64,000 nucleotides of DNA from Acanthosepion lycidas (GCA_963932145.1 OZ010593.1:37202911-37266910); one strand, 5' to 3'. Shown: positions 10,713 to 21,678, counted from the stretch's first letter. Translations and numbers: made by a program. The notes: generated by a model from the letters alone, not told the origin.

Positions 10713-11620
10713 TGTTGTGGATTCCGTGAATGGAATCCTGCACAAATAAATAAACAACGCCAGTAATTGAGATAGAAAAATAAGTGTATTAAACGTAAGA
10801 ATACAGACTTGAAGTGAAGATTAGTAGTCCAGGAATGCGGGTTAGTAGAAAGTATATGTACAAGTCACTGTAAGTAAAGCCGTAATCATCTCTCTCTTTC
10901 TCTCTGGACATTGTATAACTCTCTGAGAACACCCTGTGTCTGTCTCCGTATCTCTCAACCTGTCTCAACGTATTTCAATGTATCTCGACGTATCGGCAAA
11001 GCCCCGTCCGGGTTCCTCTCTGCCGAAGCAGAGAGTTCGACAGACGTCGAACACAGTCAAAGACTGTATCTCCACGTATCTCAGTATTTAATATTCCACC
11101 CACGAGGAATATATGTGGCACAAGGCCGAGTTTAAAGTGGGTTTCTCCGAGCCCGTAGGATCGGCCAAAAATATCTCCTTTGAACCCGCCTAGACGGGTT
11201 CAGGAACTGTCTACCTCCCCGGACGAAGCTTTGCTGAAGGGAAAAGTTTCGTCCGGGTTCCTCTCTGCCAAAGCAGAAAGTTCGACAGACGTCGAGACTG
11301 TATCTCGACGTAACTCGGTATTTAATATCCCACCGACGAAGAATATATGTGGCACAAATACCGAGTTTTAAGTGGTTCTCTCCAAGCCTGTAGGCTCAGC
11401 CAAAAATATACCCTTTGAACCCGCCTAGACGGGTTCAGGGCCTGTCTACTTACCCGGACGAAACCTTGCCCCTCGGCAAAACCTCGTCCGGGTTCCTCTC
11501 TACCAAAGCAGAGAGTTCGACAGACGTCGTGACTGTATTTCGACGTAACTCAACAGCAGGTATTCTCTCTCTCTGTATAAGTATACTTTGGACGAGTCCA
11601 TCTTATTGTTGCCCCCAACA
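10713..11620 (-). mobile_element. Gypsy-type LTR, 908 bp
   Basis: Read on the minus strand it starts TGTTGGGGGCAACAA and ends CCACAACA (TG...CA). It lies immediately downstream of a polypurine tract and of the C-terminal end of a Gypsy pol gene, so it is the 3' LTR of a minus-strand element. A related LTR, with the same TGTTGTGGATTCC plus-strand edge and the same GAATGCGGGTTAGTAG-like inner motif, lies at 23529-23980. The five bases outside the LTR (CTACC) have no partner because the rest of the element is missing. Confidence 0.8.
10995..11540. repeat. ~240-bp tandem repeats inside the LTR
   Basis: The motif CGTCCGGGTTCCTCTCT recurs at 11005, 11250 and 11485 (spacing 245 and 235). Each copy is followed by CAGA-AGTTCGACAGACGTCG, a TATTTAATAT-CCAC block and ATATATGTGGCACAA. 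GGACGAA...TTCGTCC arms also sit in each unit and could form hairpins. Two full units and a partial third are present. Confidence 0.9.
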
Positions 11621-11637
11621 CCCCTCTCCTTAGCTTC
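11621..11637 (-). other. Polypurine tract of the Gypsy element
   Basis: On the minus strand GAAGCTAAGGAGAGGGG directly precedes the LTR start TGTTG. This is the expected plus-strand primer position in LTR retrotransposons. Confidence 0.75.
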
Positions 11638-11671
11638 TTTTTTTTTTGCGGGACGTTAATATTTTTTTTGC

Positions 11672-11936
11672 TTATCGTCTATTATTAGTGGTTCCGTGAA
11701 TTTTCTTTTTCTCCGTGGCTACTTGTGGTTTTTGAATTTCGAAAGTTTCGAAAATCGCCTCCATCGCGTCTTCCTTGTCGGAAGGTGACGAGTTTGGTTC
11801 TTCTACCCGTCTTTTCTGTATCTGATTTATGTGTCTCCTGTGAGTGATTTTTTTTACCTTGGATCGTGTATAGACCATTCCCCAGTCTGTTTATTATCGT
11901 ACCTTGTTCCCAGTATGCCATATTATTCTTGAACAT
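11672..11936 (-). pseudogene. Gypsy pol polyprotein, C-terminal end (frameshifted)
   Basis: Two overlapping minus-strand frames together give WEQGTIINRLGNGLYTIQG and then KKITHRRHINQIQKRR, the end of Gypsy integrase (pattern W-x-G-x-I-x-x-x-LG-x-x-x-Y-x-V, then RRHxNQ(I/L)). The integrase inserts retrotransposon cDNA into chromosomal DNA. The frame changes at a run of eight A (about 11845-11852), most simply a one-base slip. The LTR follows 50 bp after the end of the frame, which confirms orientation. Everything upstream (gag, protease, RT, RNase H, integrase core) is missing: homology stops at about 11938. Confidence 0.85.
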
Positions 11937-11937
11937 T

Positions 11938-12941
11938 CTAAAAAGTTAATTCAATTTCAACATAAACTTTACTTTCTGATTTACTTTCATATATAAAGTT
12001 ATAGGAATAAATATTTTTCTTGCCTCTGTTAATGATAACCAATAGCACAATATTTTTTCAGATTATATCGTTACAGAAGAATATTTCCCCTCATTCACCT
12101 ATTATCTGCTTTCTTTAATCATTCTAATATACCAATCGTGAGATTTTTGCAAAGATGTCTGGAGGTGGAAGAGATTTCTAGGCGACACCATTCCATGACT
12201 TCACAATAACATCATATTAAATATGACTCTACGAAATTAGTTTTCTGATACCTTTCTCCCTGATGATATCTACACAGCATCCCACATTAATAGATTTTTA
12301 CCTGGGCAAATTAGAATTGTTCTGTGCAGATTTGAGCAAACGACAGATATTTGGATTAAATTTACTGAATTTGAAATTCTCAAATTAATCACCACATTTC
12401 GAGTTTAATGCTTTAAAATGAGTCGTAAGGCTGATTTTACGGATAATGATAATTGTTTAATAATATAAAATTTAGCAAAAGGAAAAAGAGAAAATTGCAA
12501 AAATGATTGGCTGGTGATACCAAATTGTAAAGAAGTTTGTTAAAGATCTTCGAAGATTCAGATGAAGATCTCATAACATTCCAGAAATTTCTTATGTATG
12601 AAGAGGAAAGTATTTTTTTTAATTCGTCTATCAATTTATGGACTTGTTCGGTCATATTCGTGGTAGTATCCAACAGCTCAATATATCTTAAATTAAGTGA
12701 TAAAATGAAATTTTCCTGATCATGTAAATGACCTCATTTGAAAGACTTCCATAAGGTTTACTTTCGTTTATTTTGTTTTACGGTATATCAACAATTTAAT
12801 GGGTTATTTAATGCCCACAAGCCTTTATCAATACAATATGTATTAATATTTTTTCCAAAAATGTATTACTGGTATTTTTACTATAAAAATATATTTCTAT
12901 ACTTTCATAGTGTTTGACCCGAATTTTGGGGTTAACTATTA
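11938..12941. other. Unassigned AT-rich sequence
   Basis: No gene or element recognised. Overlapping short frames on both strands at 12437-12719 have no motif. Confidence 0.5.
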
Positions 12942-12972
12942 TCCCAGAGCTGGGACTCTAGCAAGTGCTAGA
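12942..12972. repeat. Two adjacent perfect mini-hairpins
   Basis: TCCCAGAGCTGGGA (12942-12955) and TCTAGCAAGTGCTAGA (12957-12972) are each perfect inverted repeats with a 2-nt AG loop, one base apart. Function unknown. Confidence 0.7.
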
Positions 12973-13211
12973 AACCCTGGCTAAGTTGGACCTGGGAAAA
13001 ACAGCAATTAATTCCACGCTTATCAATACATCCCGATCAGAGACCTTTCAGACAGATGTAGTTTATTGGCATACCCAGGACGATCTCCTTAAGAAGAATT
13101 GAATGACATGTTTAACTAAATCCGATAAGATTAAATTTTCAACAGTTCCGATCACCGTTGAATGTCGTGCTACTTATAGTGAGTAAAATGGATGAAGAAA
13201 AGTTCAGGTGG

Positions 13212-13331
13212 AAGCTTACAGCACTTGGTATCCCTAAACGGTCACCCATCTACGTATTAACCAGGTTCGATGTTGCTTATCTCCGCTGATCGTACGGGAA
13301 CCGGTGTTTCAACCTGATTTGACCGTAAGTC
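13212..13331 (-). rRNA. 5S rRNA-like sequence (pseudogene or 5S-derived SINE head)
   Basis: The minus strand aligns over its full 120 nt with animal 5S rRNA. It starts GACTTACGGTCAAATCAGG and continues TTGAAACACCGGTTC, CGATCAGCGGAGATAAGCAAC (box A region), CCTGGTTAATACGTAGATGG, GTGACCG (box C region) and ends GTGCTGTAAGCTT. 5S rRNA is part of the large ribosomal subunit and is transcribed by RNA polymerase III from internal boxes. The many substitutions compared with the conserved animal 5S, and the lack of a tandem array, suggest a dispersed pseudogene or the head of a 5S-derived SINE (SINE3 type). No T-run terminator follows immediately. Confidence 0.85.
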
Positions 13332-14470
13332 ATAATGTAATGATGAGTGCTTAGCCATATACTGAATCTTTTAAGACAAAGGGGCAGCTATGTTTTTTTT
13401 AGAATTCGAATCCTTTCAGAAGGAATACCTTTATGCACGCCAATGTTTCATATTCAGTGAAGAGAATTGATTTGCAGCAGTGATCACATGAACATTACTA
13501 TTCGTAAACCAGATGATGGACAGCGACATGAATAAAGAGATTTGTCAATATCGATGTTTTGAAAGATCAACATTACCAGACGAAAAGGTAACATAAATAC
13601 AGAGGAAATATTGTCCCATGAATGTCAATAAAGATCTTTGAAAATATATTTAAGTGTAGAAACAAAAGTACGCGTGCCTTGAACCAAACTTTTACTTAAC
13701 GTTTAACATTGTGGGGAGGATTTTGTTTACAAAGTGACTCAGATGAATGAATGATAACGTGTTTGAATTTTGAAGTTGTATTGTCATATCCTACTATGGC
13801 AACAGAAAATTACCACGACTGAAATTAAGTAGTTTAGTAGAGGAGTCTCGGAAAACAATGCAGTGCAAAGGGAAGTAGTGAATAATGCAGTGTGTTAAAA
13901 ATCAAAGAAATAGCACCATTGAGCATGGCTTCAATCGTGTCACAAGAATTTTCCCTGGGGAATCCCCTGTTGTGCTCTAACTAGAACAGGTTCTCCATTT
14001 ATGCAAGCTGTGGTTGATTACAACTGAGACCTGGGAAGCAATTTATTCCAGACTGCATTCATTCAGAATCCATTCACTATATATTTGACATTGTGGCGGG
14101 GGGGAATACACGTTACAACTTTGGTGTTTGTGAAGGGATTGTTGCATAACGTCTTGTGAGTTCAGAATATTTTTCAGAACTTTCCTTCTACTGTTAATCC
14201 TATAAAACGAAAGAGGTATGCAGTTTAAGCAGGATCTGATACCCGTAAAACATGTAGAATACATGATTATGTTATGAAGCCTGTCTAATTCAGTTATTCT
14301 GACTACAATTATTTCTCAATTGCGTAAATAATTGCAATGGGCGTATGACCTGCGAAATTAGTTTTGCCATCTGTATAATCAAATGCACGCTAAAGTACGA
14401 GGCCCTCTGTTAATCCCAAGGAGGACATACATTGTTTCTATTTGAGATCTGATTACCGCTAATTTGGGCA
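13332..14470. other. Unassigned sequence
   Basis: No gene or element recognised. Confidence 0.5.
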
Positions 14471-14600
14471 CTTTGACGTGGTGTAATGGTTAGAAAACTT
14501 GTCTGGTTATATCGATTGCGAATGAGTAGTGAGTTTGATCCTTACTTGGTGTTCCTTAATATTGGGCTTCTGCCACAATCGCAATATGCTTTGTAAATCA
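14471..14600 (+). repeat. tRNA-derived SINE (second family), degraded
   Basis: Head GACGTGGTGTAATGGTTAG resembles a pol III A box region. GTGAGTTTGATCC at 14529-14541 resembles the B box. The same head occurs in better condition on the minus strand at 48535-48622. Confidence 0.65.
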
Positions 14601-16739
14601 CTAATATACCTGATTTTGGCACTTGTTCATATATTTTACGACAGTGCACAGATTAAACTATAGGATTCTGATGACTGTCAATGCGGCGCATCAGAAAGAG
14701 AAGATGGGTTGAAACTGAACATTATTTCGATTGGTTGGAAGGATCTTGAACTGGCCAATCAGAGGAGGAGTAGCACTAGACTTATTTTTTTTACTTTCTT
14801 TGCACACGGAACGTCGTAGACACAAGATATATATTGTTTTTCTTCAGGGAACTTCTTAATCTCCAGCAAGTGAATCACAAGTTGCATGAAAATCACACAA
14901 CATATAAATGTCCTCAGCTGGTATTCATAACAAACCAAACTTCTCCAACTAAAACATATTCAGAAGGATTTTATTCATAGTGTGCGTAAGAATATGGTCA
15001 CATTTATACGCAAACTTCAATTGAATTATTTTTATAGATTTCGTAAGTAGTTTTGCTAAGGCAATAAAATGATTTTGCTGTATGTACAATATTGTTAACA
15101 ATTTAGTTCCTATTTCTCTGGTCTCTCATATAAATATCCACATCTCCAACGAAATATCCCTATAAAAAAACAGGTAGGCATACCGAAGCCAACGTGAAGA
15201 AATGGATAAGTTGAACCACCAAAACGACCCCTCCCAATCCGCACCTTTCTCAAATCAAGATCTCTTTCTATAATCCAACTATGTTACTTATACAATTAAT
15301 CTTTGTTAAATTGAAACATACATTCAGTGTGTTTAAATTTGATTTCATATCATTATATATATATATATATACATTCACTTGTCTTAATTTTACTTTCTCG
15401 ATTTCTATAGAAGGAAAAATAGACAGTGAAGACACTGTTTCTTTTCCTTCTCTCTATCTCTCTCTCTCGTTATCACACCCATCTCTCTCTCTCTCTTTCT
15501 CTTACGCACACACATATACACACGCTCAAATAAATGGTTGATGACAGTGTTGCAATAGCGCTGATTACAGCCAGAAGAGAAATGCATCACGTTGAAAGCA
15601 ATGATTTTAGTCTTTAGTAACCCAATTTCAACGAAATGGCGTTTGTTTTGTCGAATGCAGCCAACAATGGCGCCAGTGAGAAAGGTGTAGAAATAGCGGT
15701 ACGAATTACGGCGATTGTATCTATTAATTGAACTTTGCCGTGAGCATATTTCATTGCAATCATTTTAAGAGTTTTGCTATTTTCTGAAGTGCTTCGACTG
15801 TCGCGTCTCATATCCCACATTCGAACGTTATGGACAGTGTTTAATTGTAATTACTTGTATCTTTATGCCACGTGTACCTAGTGACCATCACTAACAATCA
15901 AGTGAATGCAAGATACTTTAAATCATTAGCAACTTTCACAGTATTCTCACAGACATGATTATTATTTGCATGTTCACGCATTACATATGACAATGTAACA
16001 CAAGTTTCCTCAGAGCTCCAATATTATTTTGTTTCTTAATTAATATAATAATAATTTATAATAATAATTATAAATATAATTTATGTTTCCAGCAGATATC
16101 TTGTAGATATTGCTTGGAATTGTCTCAGAACTTCAGCCGATGTTATTTTTCAGTGTCCCTAAGCAGGCTACAGTAACACTGTAATCTTGGACGTCTAATT
16201 CAAATGTCTAATTCATCAATACTTCATTCTTTGCAGGAACGGTCATTTTCTTTTTGTTCTTTTTTTTTTTTCGCAGGTTATTCAGTAACCGGAGAAAGTA
16301 TTATATTTTTCTAATATTTCGTCTATTTCATTTTATAGTCGCAACACTTTAACTTGTGATGATGATTTGTGATTAAAATCCTTTGTCATCAAATGTTTTC
16401 TTATCTTCCGCCCACGAGATTTACATTTTTACTTCAAGTGTTTTACACATTCTATTGTAAAAAAAATCTCTATATTCCTACGTGTCATGTTTGAAGTCTT
16501 TGATTCAGTGTTTATGGTCCCGTTTGTTCGCTGCTAAAAGTGTTCTTCATACAAATCGAAGACGTCAAGTAGAGACATATCTGGAAACTATCAGTGAAGT
16601 TTTATAACAGACAAAAGAATATCTGACACCGAAATCCGAAGACGAATTCGAATAACTCAAGATGTCTTCCCCAAAAATAAACTAAGTATTAATAGATACA
16701 AAAATCTATTAAGAAACAATACTTTTTCATCAGTTGCAC
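14601..16739. other. Unassigned sequence with minor microsatellites
   Basis: Holds a short TA run (15354-15370), a CT/CA-rich run (15445-15530) and an ATAATAATT-rich patch (16040-16085). No gene or element recognised. Confidence 0.5.
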
Positions 16740-16784
16740 AATTTACATTCTTCGGGCTGTTGTCCTCATCTTTGTTGCCATATT
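16740..16784 (-). repeat. Fragment of the Penelope-like element flank
   Basis: This 45-bp piece (with TTGTCCTCATCTTTGTTGCC) matches 19482-19526, the flank of the Penelope-like element downstream of its ribozyme-like motif. Similarity stops just before the catalytic core. Confidence 0.75.
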
Positions 16785-17239
16785 CACTTGCTTAAGGTCA
16801 GAAACAGAGGGTTGAAATTTTTGTGACACACAATGAGAAGGAAGGCTTGGAGAATTTGACACTCAGCCGTCATAATCGCGGTAAAACGAACTAGGGAAAA
16901 CAGCGAGTCACATGACTAAAATGCGTAGCAGAACATAGTCTGGCAGACATAATACAAAGGGATAACAGTGGAGACTAAATATCTCTTTCAAATATTCATA
17001 TTTCAATAGTTACATGTTCGTATTTCAACTCGTACTTCTTGGCTAAAAAACATAGGTTCCCCGTTTGTGCATTGAGCTAACTGAAATTTCAGTTGTTTGA
17101 TGAATCTACATTTTACAATTTAAGAATGTAGTTTGAGATTTAAACAGTCATTGAGTGCACGATTTTTTATAGTTCTCTTGTATATAATTTCATTTGTTGC
17201 GCGGTACTTATTAGAAATGAGTGTATATAATTGTATAGA
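16785..17239. other. Unassigned sequence
   Basis: Nothing recognised. It contains the first copy of a 19-bp direct repeat at 17199-17217. Confidence 0.5.
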
Positions 17240-17362
17240 AATGTAGGGTTTTAGGTATATATGTTTATGTGCACGTATGCGTATGTTCGTATGTATATAT
17301 GTGGGTAAATGTGTAAGGACTGGATGCGTATGGATGTATGTGTGTATATGTATGTATGTGTG

Positions 17363-17413
<51 letters not shown>

Positions 17414-17509
17414 ATATATGTGTGTGTGTGTGTATATGTGTGCATGTGTATGTATTTATTTATATGTATGTGGAAAATGTGTGTATATGGATACAGGCGG
17501 ATATATGTG

Positions 17510-17540
<31 letters not shown>

Positions 17541-17591
17541 ATACATATATATAGATATATATATTTATGTGTATGTATGTGTGTATATATG

Positions 17592-17626
<35 letters not shown>

Positions 17627-17930
17627 ATGTATGTGTGTATATGTGTATGTGTATATGTATATATGTCGGAGTAATTATTTGTAAATTATATGCGCGGTAC
17701 TTATTAGAAAGCGCTTAGTATCAGAGATAGAGCTAATATATTGAATCAGATATATGTATATGTGTATATGCGTGTGTGTATGTATGTGTATATTTGTGTG
17801 GATATGTGGATATATGTGTATATGTGTACATGTGTATATGTATGTGTGTATGTAGGTACACGCCTATGTGTATGTATATACGTGTATACGTTATTGTGTA
17901 TGTGTGTATTTGCATGTGTTTTGAACATAA
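17240..17930. repeat. ~0.7 kb alternating TG/TA tract
   Basis: Almost every step is pyrimidine-purine: blocks of TGTG, TATA and TATG units alternate, with a 30-bp TA core at 17368-17397. All long frames here (Cys-Val-Tyr-Met repeats) are translations of this tract. The exact 19-mer GCGCGGTACTTATTAGAAA stands at 17199-17217 and 17692-17710. Confidence 0.95.
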
Positions 17931-18404
17931 AAATATAGGTCCTTGCTAGATTAGATAATCGTCATATTTATTCTTTATATGTTTATATTTGATTTGTAAC
18001 CTGTAGTCGATATTAATTTTGTCAAATTTTCTCAATTACACTGCGGCCCTTTCAGTAAATGTCCTTCAATTTTAATTTCCCCCCGTCCCATCTTTCTCCT
18101 CCACCACTTCTTTCCTTTTCTCTCCCTCCTTCTTATTCTGATCTTTAACATTAGATCGTCTATGGTGTGTGTATGTCACCACGAAATGTATCTTTAATGT
18201 ATTAGACATTCGACAACATTCATATTTCCCCCTTCCACTCACCTCTAGTTAATAAAACCCCTCTCTGTTAATTTTTAATCTCCCACCTTCCCTCGTATGT
18301 TACCCCTCTCTTTAGCACTAACATTCGTCCCACACTCTCATACTTACACTCTCTCTAAATTCTATTTTTATTTCCGGGGTTGTTCCTTTCCGTTTTCTTT
18401 TTGA
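17931..18404. other. Unassigned, pyrimidine-leaning sequence
   Basis: No gene or element recognised. Confidence 0.5.
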
Positions 18405-18556
18405 ATTTGTAGGTCTGATGAATTGGATCGTATTTACGATTCCAATGGAATAAATTATGACCATGGAATATTAGTGTTTAAGCCTTTTTATTATATCCTT
18501 ACTCTGTCCTGAACATTAAGTTCTACCTGGATTCTTTCCTCTCGGGATTTTTTATT
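18405..18556 (+). repeat. Dispersed repeat R2, copy 1
   Basis: Contains the hairpin-forming ATTGGATCGT...ACGATTCCAAT, then CCATGGAATATTAGTGTTT and TACTCTGTCCTG...TCTACCTGGATTCT. The same order recurs at 53131-53282, where an inverted second copy of the first part is also present. Confidence 0.85.
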
Positions 18557-18620
18557 CAAAAAATATACATGTGTGTATATGCACCTGTGTATTTTGCATA
18601 TATATGTGTATATTTACCAC

Positions 18621-18626
<6 letters not shown>

Positions 18627-18685
<59 letters not shown>
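18627..18685. repeat. (TA)n microsatellite
   Basis: About 29 TA units. Confidence 0.98.
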
Positions 18686-18688
<3 letters not shown>

Positions 18689-19411
18689 TATCACGTTGTG
18701 AATTTGCAGTACTTTTCAAAAGCCACTCGAGTAGATAGACATCTCGATTTTTAATAAGGCCTTTCATGTCTGTAATTTTGTGCTAGACTTTAAGCTTGCT
18801 TTATGATTTAGAATATTTTTTTCTGGTGACAGAGGTCAATTAATGCATGACTTTCTTTCATTGAAATTGTAAAAATTGCTAAGAAATATTATTATTTTGG
18901 AAAATTTTGAAGCCTCAGGTTCCTTCAGCTGAAAAGTGACGCAACACCAATTAAAATTCCTTAATTGATTCCAGCCTAAAAACCGATTCAAATAGGTTTA
19001 TGATGCCCTCAACAAATCACATCACATGTCAACGAAAGACGCAGCTTTATTTATTCACGGGCTAAACATAACGGTCTTTTATTTTTTTTTTTTTATTCCA
19101 AACATCTATGATGTTTGACTGATAAAACTATTTTTTCTTTAGTTTCGCTTGTTGTTTTGTATATTTTCGTACAAATGAGGAAAAACAAACTAAAATATAT
19201 ATTTGTTGAAAATATATTTCTTAATAGAAGCCCAATGTTAATTAACCAATATTAATGTATGATATAGATCTAAAAATAAAAGGGAAAGGAATTGTCGATG
19301 TTCAGGAATTAATAAGTATTAAAGTATTTTCTTAACGAATGCATACAAATATAGGAAGAGATGTATCGTTAATGAGGAGGACATAATTGTGACATTACAA
19401 ACAGAAAAGCC

Positions 19412-19414
<3 letters not shown>
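18686..19414. other. Unassigned sequence
   Basis: No gene or element recognised. Confidence 0.5.

Positions 19415-19477
<63 letters not shown>
19415..19477. repeat. (TA)n microsatellite at the end of the Penelope-like element
   Basis: About 31 TA units directly abut the recognisable 3' flank of the minus-strand Penelope-like element. Confidence 0.97.
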
Positions 19478-19480
<3 letters not shown>

Positions 19481-19892
19481 TACATTATTCGGACTATTGT
19501 CCTCATCTTTGTTGCCATATTTATCACAACGTTTCGGCCGTTGTACGCTCCGACCTTCTTCAGGTGGAATGTCGAACTGAAACCTTTATTTCGCTCACTG
19601 TTCTAGTTCCACATGCCATGTTTGATGGATTCCAGTTATCAGTTATCTCCTGCTAATTTTCCTCCTTAATGGTTCTGCCATAACCGGGTATTGAACTCAC
19701 ACTCTTTGGGCCTGTCACTGGATCTAACCAACGCCTTTTTCTACTGTGCCATGTGTCCTTGAGGACATCTGTGTATGAATTTCTGGGTATTATAAACCTA
19801 ATGTCTTCAGCAACAATTTTTGCAAGTGCTCATATTGCAATTTTGCTGTTATCATTGATGTTTTTACCATAGCTCATATTACTACTTTGTTG
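19478..19892 (-). mobile_element. 3' non-coding flank of the Penelope-like element
   Basis: Lies downstream of the GIY-YIG frame on the minus strand and contains the hammerhead-like motif. A 45-bp part of it recurs alone at 16740-16784, which shows that it is a repeated element end. Confidence 0.75.
19525..19566 (-). ncRNA. Hammerhead ribozyme-like motif of the Penelope-like element
   Basis: On the minus strand: CAC, then the core CTGAAGA, a stem II formed by GGTCG and CGGCC (one G-U pair) around a ten-base loop, the core GAA, a two-base stem III (AC with GT, no loop), cleavage base U and GTG closing stem I. Every invariant core position of a type I hammerhead is present (C3 U4 G5 A6 N7 G8 A9; G12 A13 A14; NUH = GUU). 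Penelope-like elements are known to carry such minimal hammerheads with almost no stem III. Predicted cut on the minus strand lies between 19528 and 19527. Stem I is only 3 bp before an internal loop. Confidence 0.72.
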
Positions 19893-21391
19893 TTATTGCT
19901 TTTCTCTAGCACTCCTTATTACTAGTTCCCATATTGTATTTATTTCTATGCTTGATCGGCTCAGGAGATTTTTGTGGCCTAGCATATGTGCTGATTCCTT
20001 AAGTTTACGAATTTTCCAATGGTGTTCCTTTTCTATGATCTCAACAGGATCCCACAGAGGGCGGTGATCTCCCTTCTCTCTCCATATGTGGTCAGCTACG
20101 CCTGATTTTTCTACTTCCCCTCGTATTACAGCTTTCTGGTGATCTTGAAGCCTTACCTTGAGGTGGCAGCCTTTATATTCCTTTCCGCAGCTGCACGGGA
20201 TAGCGTACACGCAGTCTTTAGGAAAGTTCTCTTCTATGGGGGGTCTTACTCCGGAGAGATATCAGCGAAGTGTCGTCAAGCTGTTGAGGGTTGTCCTGAT
20301 GTTATATTGACCGCAGATCCTTTGTATTTTCTCTGATAACCCCTTCACATAGGGCAGGCAGACTGTTTTCTGAGTGTTGTTGTCCTCCTCCTTTTGTACC
20401 CGCCTATCCCAGTTTTGGGGGGCTGCTGCCATGTACCCAGGGTAGTTTTTACGTTGTAGAGTACTACTTATACTGACCAATTCTTTATCTAACATCTATG
20501 ACTTATGCTCGGTGTTGTAAGCAACGGACGATCCCTTTCTTTACGCTGTATGGATGGTGAGAGTTGAAATTGAGGCACTCTCCGGTGAATGTCGGTTTAC
20601 GTTATACGGATGTCTTAAACCCATGCTCTATTCGATATATTAAGACATCCAGGAATGGGAGTGTGTTGTTACTCTCATTCTCCATTGTGAACTGTATGGA
20701 AGGTCTTATTGAGTTCACATGGTCCAGCAGAACCTGAACATCTTCCTGGTGTGGCCAGAGTATGAAGGTGTTACCATAACCATATAGATGGCTTTAGACA
20801 TATAGATTCTAATGCCATTTCCTCAAAGTATTCGATGTATATATTCGCCATTGCTGGTGATAATGGTGAGCCCATTGCTAAACCCACATGTGATCCCATT
20901 CCGAAGTGTGTTGTTTGTGTACAGAAAGTCAACATCTCCATCAGATTATCTATTGGAATACTGGTCCATTCTTCTAGGGGAAAAGTCAGAGGCCAATCTA
21001 TCTCTGACTACTGAGAGTGCCTCCTCCGTGAGTACCTTGGTGAACAAACTCACCACGTCCAAGCTCACAATCTGGTTGGATAGGATGGGAGCATCTTTGA
21101 TTATTTGCTCGAAGTGGGCGGAGTTTCGGACATATGAAGGAGACTTTCCGATCAATGGGTCAATTATATCTACAAGGAAGAGACTCAGAGGGTGGCACAG
21201 AGAGCCTTGGCAACTAACAATCGGCCTGATATGTGAGGTAGCTTGGTGTGACGCTGCGATAACTGCCTATACGACTTAGATGCGAAGTGATCCTTGTTCT
21301 TGATTAGGATCTGTGACAGTTTGCGTTCCGTTTTCATAGTAGGATCCTTTTTCACCTTGCTGTAGCTACCATTGCTAATGAGGTCTTCCAT
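19893..21391 (-). pseudogene. Penelope-like element: reverse transcriptase plus GIY-YIG endonuclease, broken
   Basis: Read from 21391 downward on the minus strand. RT start with SYRQLSQRHTKLPHISG (about 21260-21220); VSLDVVSLFTKV (RT motif A with catalytic Asp, about 21070-21035); GSPLSPAMANIYIEYF (about 20870-20825); FILWPHQ-type and FLDVLI-type segments in shifted frames (20770-20640); a linker with NWDRRVQKEEDNNTQKTV (20430-20375); then a GIY-YIG domain starting YAIPCSCGKEYKG (20210-20172) and ending with LLSRSSIEINTIWE. Penelope-like elements copy themselves with this RT and nick targets with the nuclease. About eight bases are missing exactly at the YxDD catalytic motif (near 20773), which also shifts the frame. 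The residues between YKG and LKVRL are also missing in the nuclease. The N-terminal part is absent beyond 21391. Certainly inactive. Confidence 0.92.
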
Positions 21392-21484
21392 ATATATATG
21401 GTGAAGAGGTTATAGATGTCCCAACGCGAGAAAAGTGTATATTTTAAATGGAAGATAAATCGCAGATTTTTGAGGTTTATCTTC

Positions 21485-21489
<5 letters not shown>

Positions 21490-21537
<48 letters not shown>
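21490..21537. repeat. (TA)n microsatellite
   Basis: About 24 TA units. Confidence 0.98.
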
Positions 21538-21539
<2 letters not shown>

Positions 21540-21674
21540 AAAAGTATGTCAAATTGGAAAAGGTTTTCGGATGAAACACGTCACAAAAACTCTTTTTTTT
21601 TTTCAATTTGTCATACTATTTTGTTAATTACTGTTGGTTGATATATAAAATTCTACAAAATTATATATCGTTAT

Positions 21675-21678
<4 letters not shown>

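Noticed and set aside
17277-17718. Long Cys-Val-Tyr-Met frames of up to 135 codons
   Set aside because: They are translations of the TG/TA microsatellite and appear in several frames at once.
18413-18470. CTGATGA + hairpin in repeat R2, like a hammerhead with a long stem II
   Set aside because: Comparison of the three arms shows GTAATAA or GGAATAA after the stem and not a conserved GAAA; no stem III or cleavage triplet.
20812-21279. 155-codon plus-strand frame, the second-longest in the window
   Set aside because: It is the antisense shadow of the Penelope-like RT on the minus strand, whose motifs are clear.
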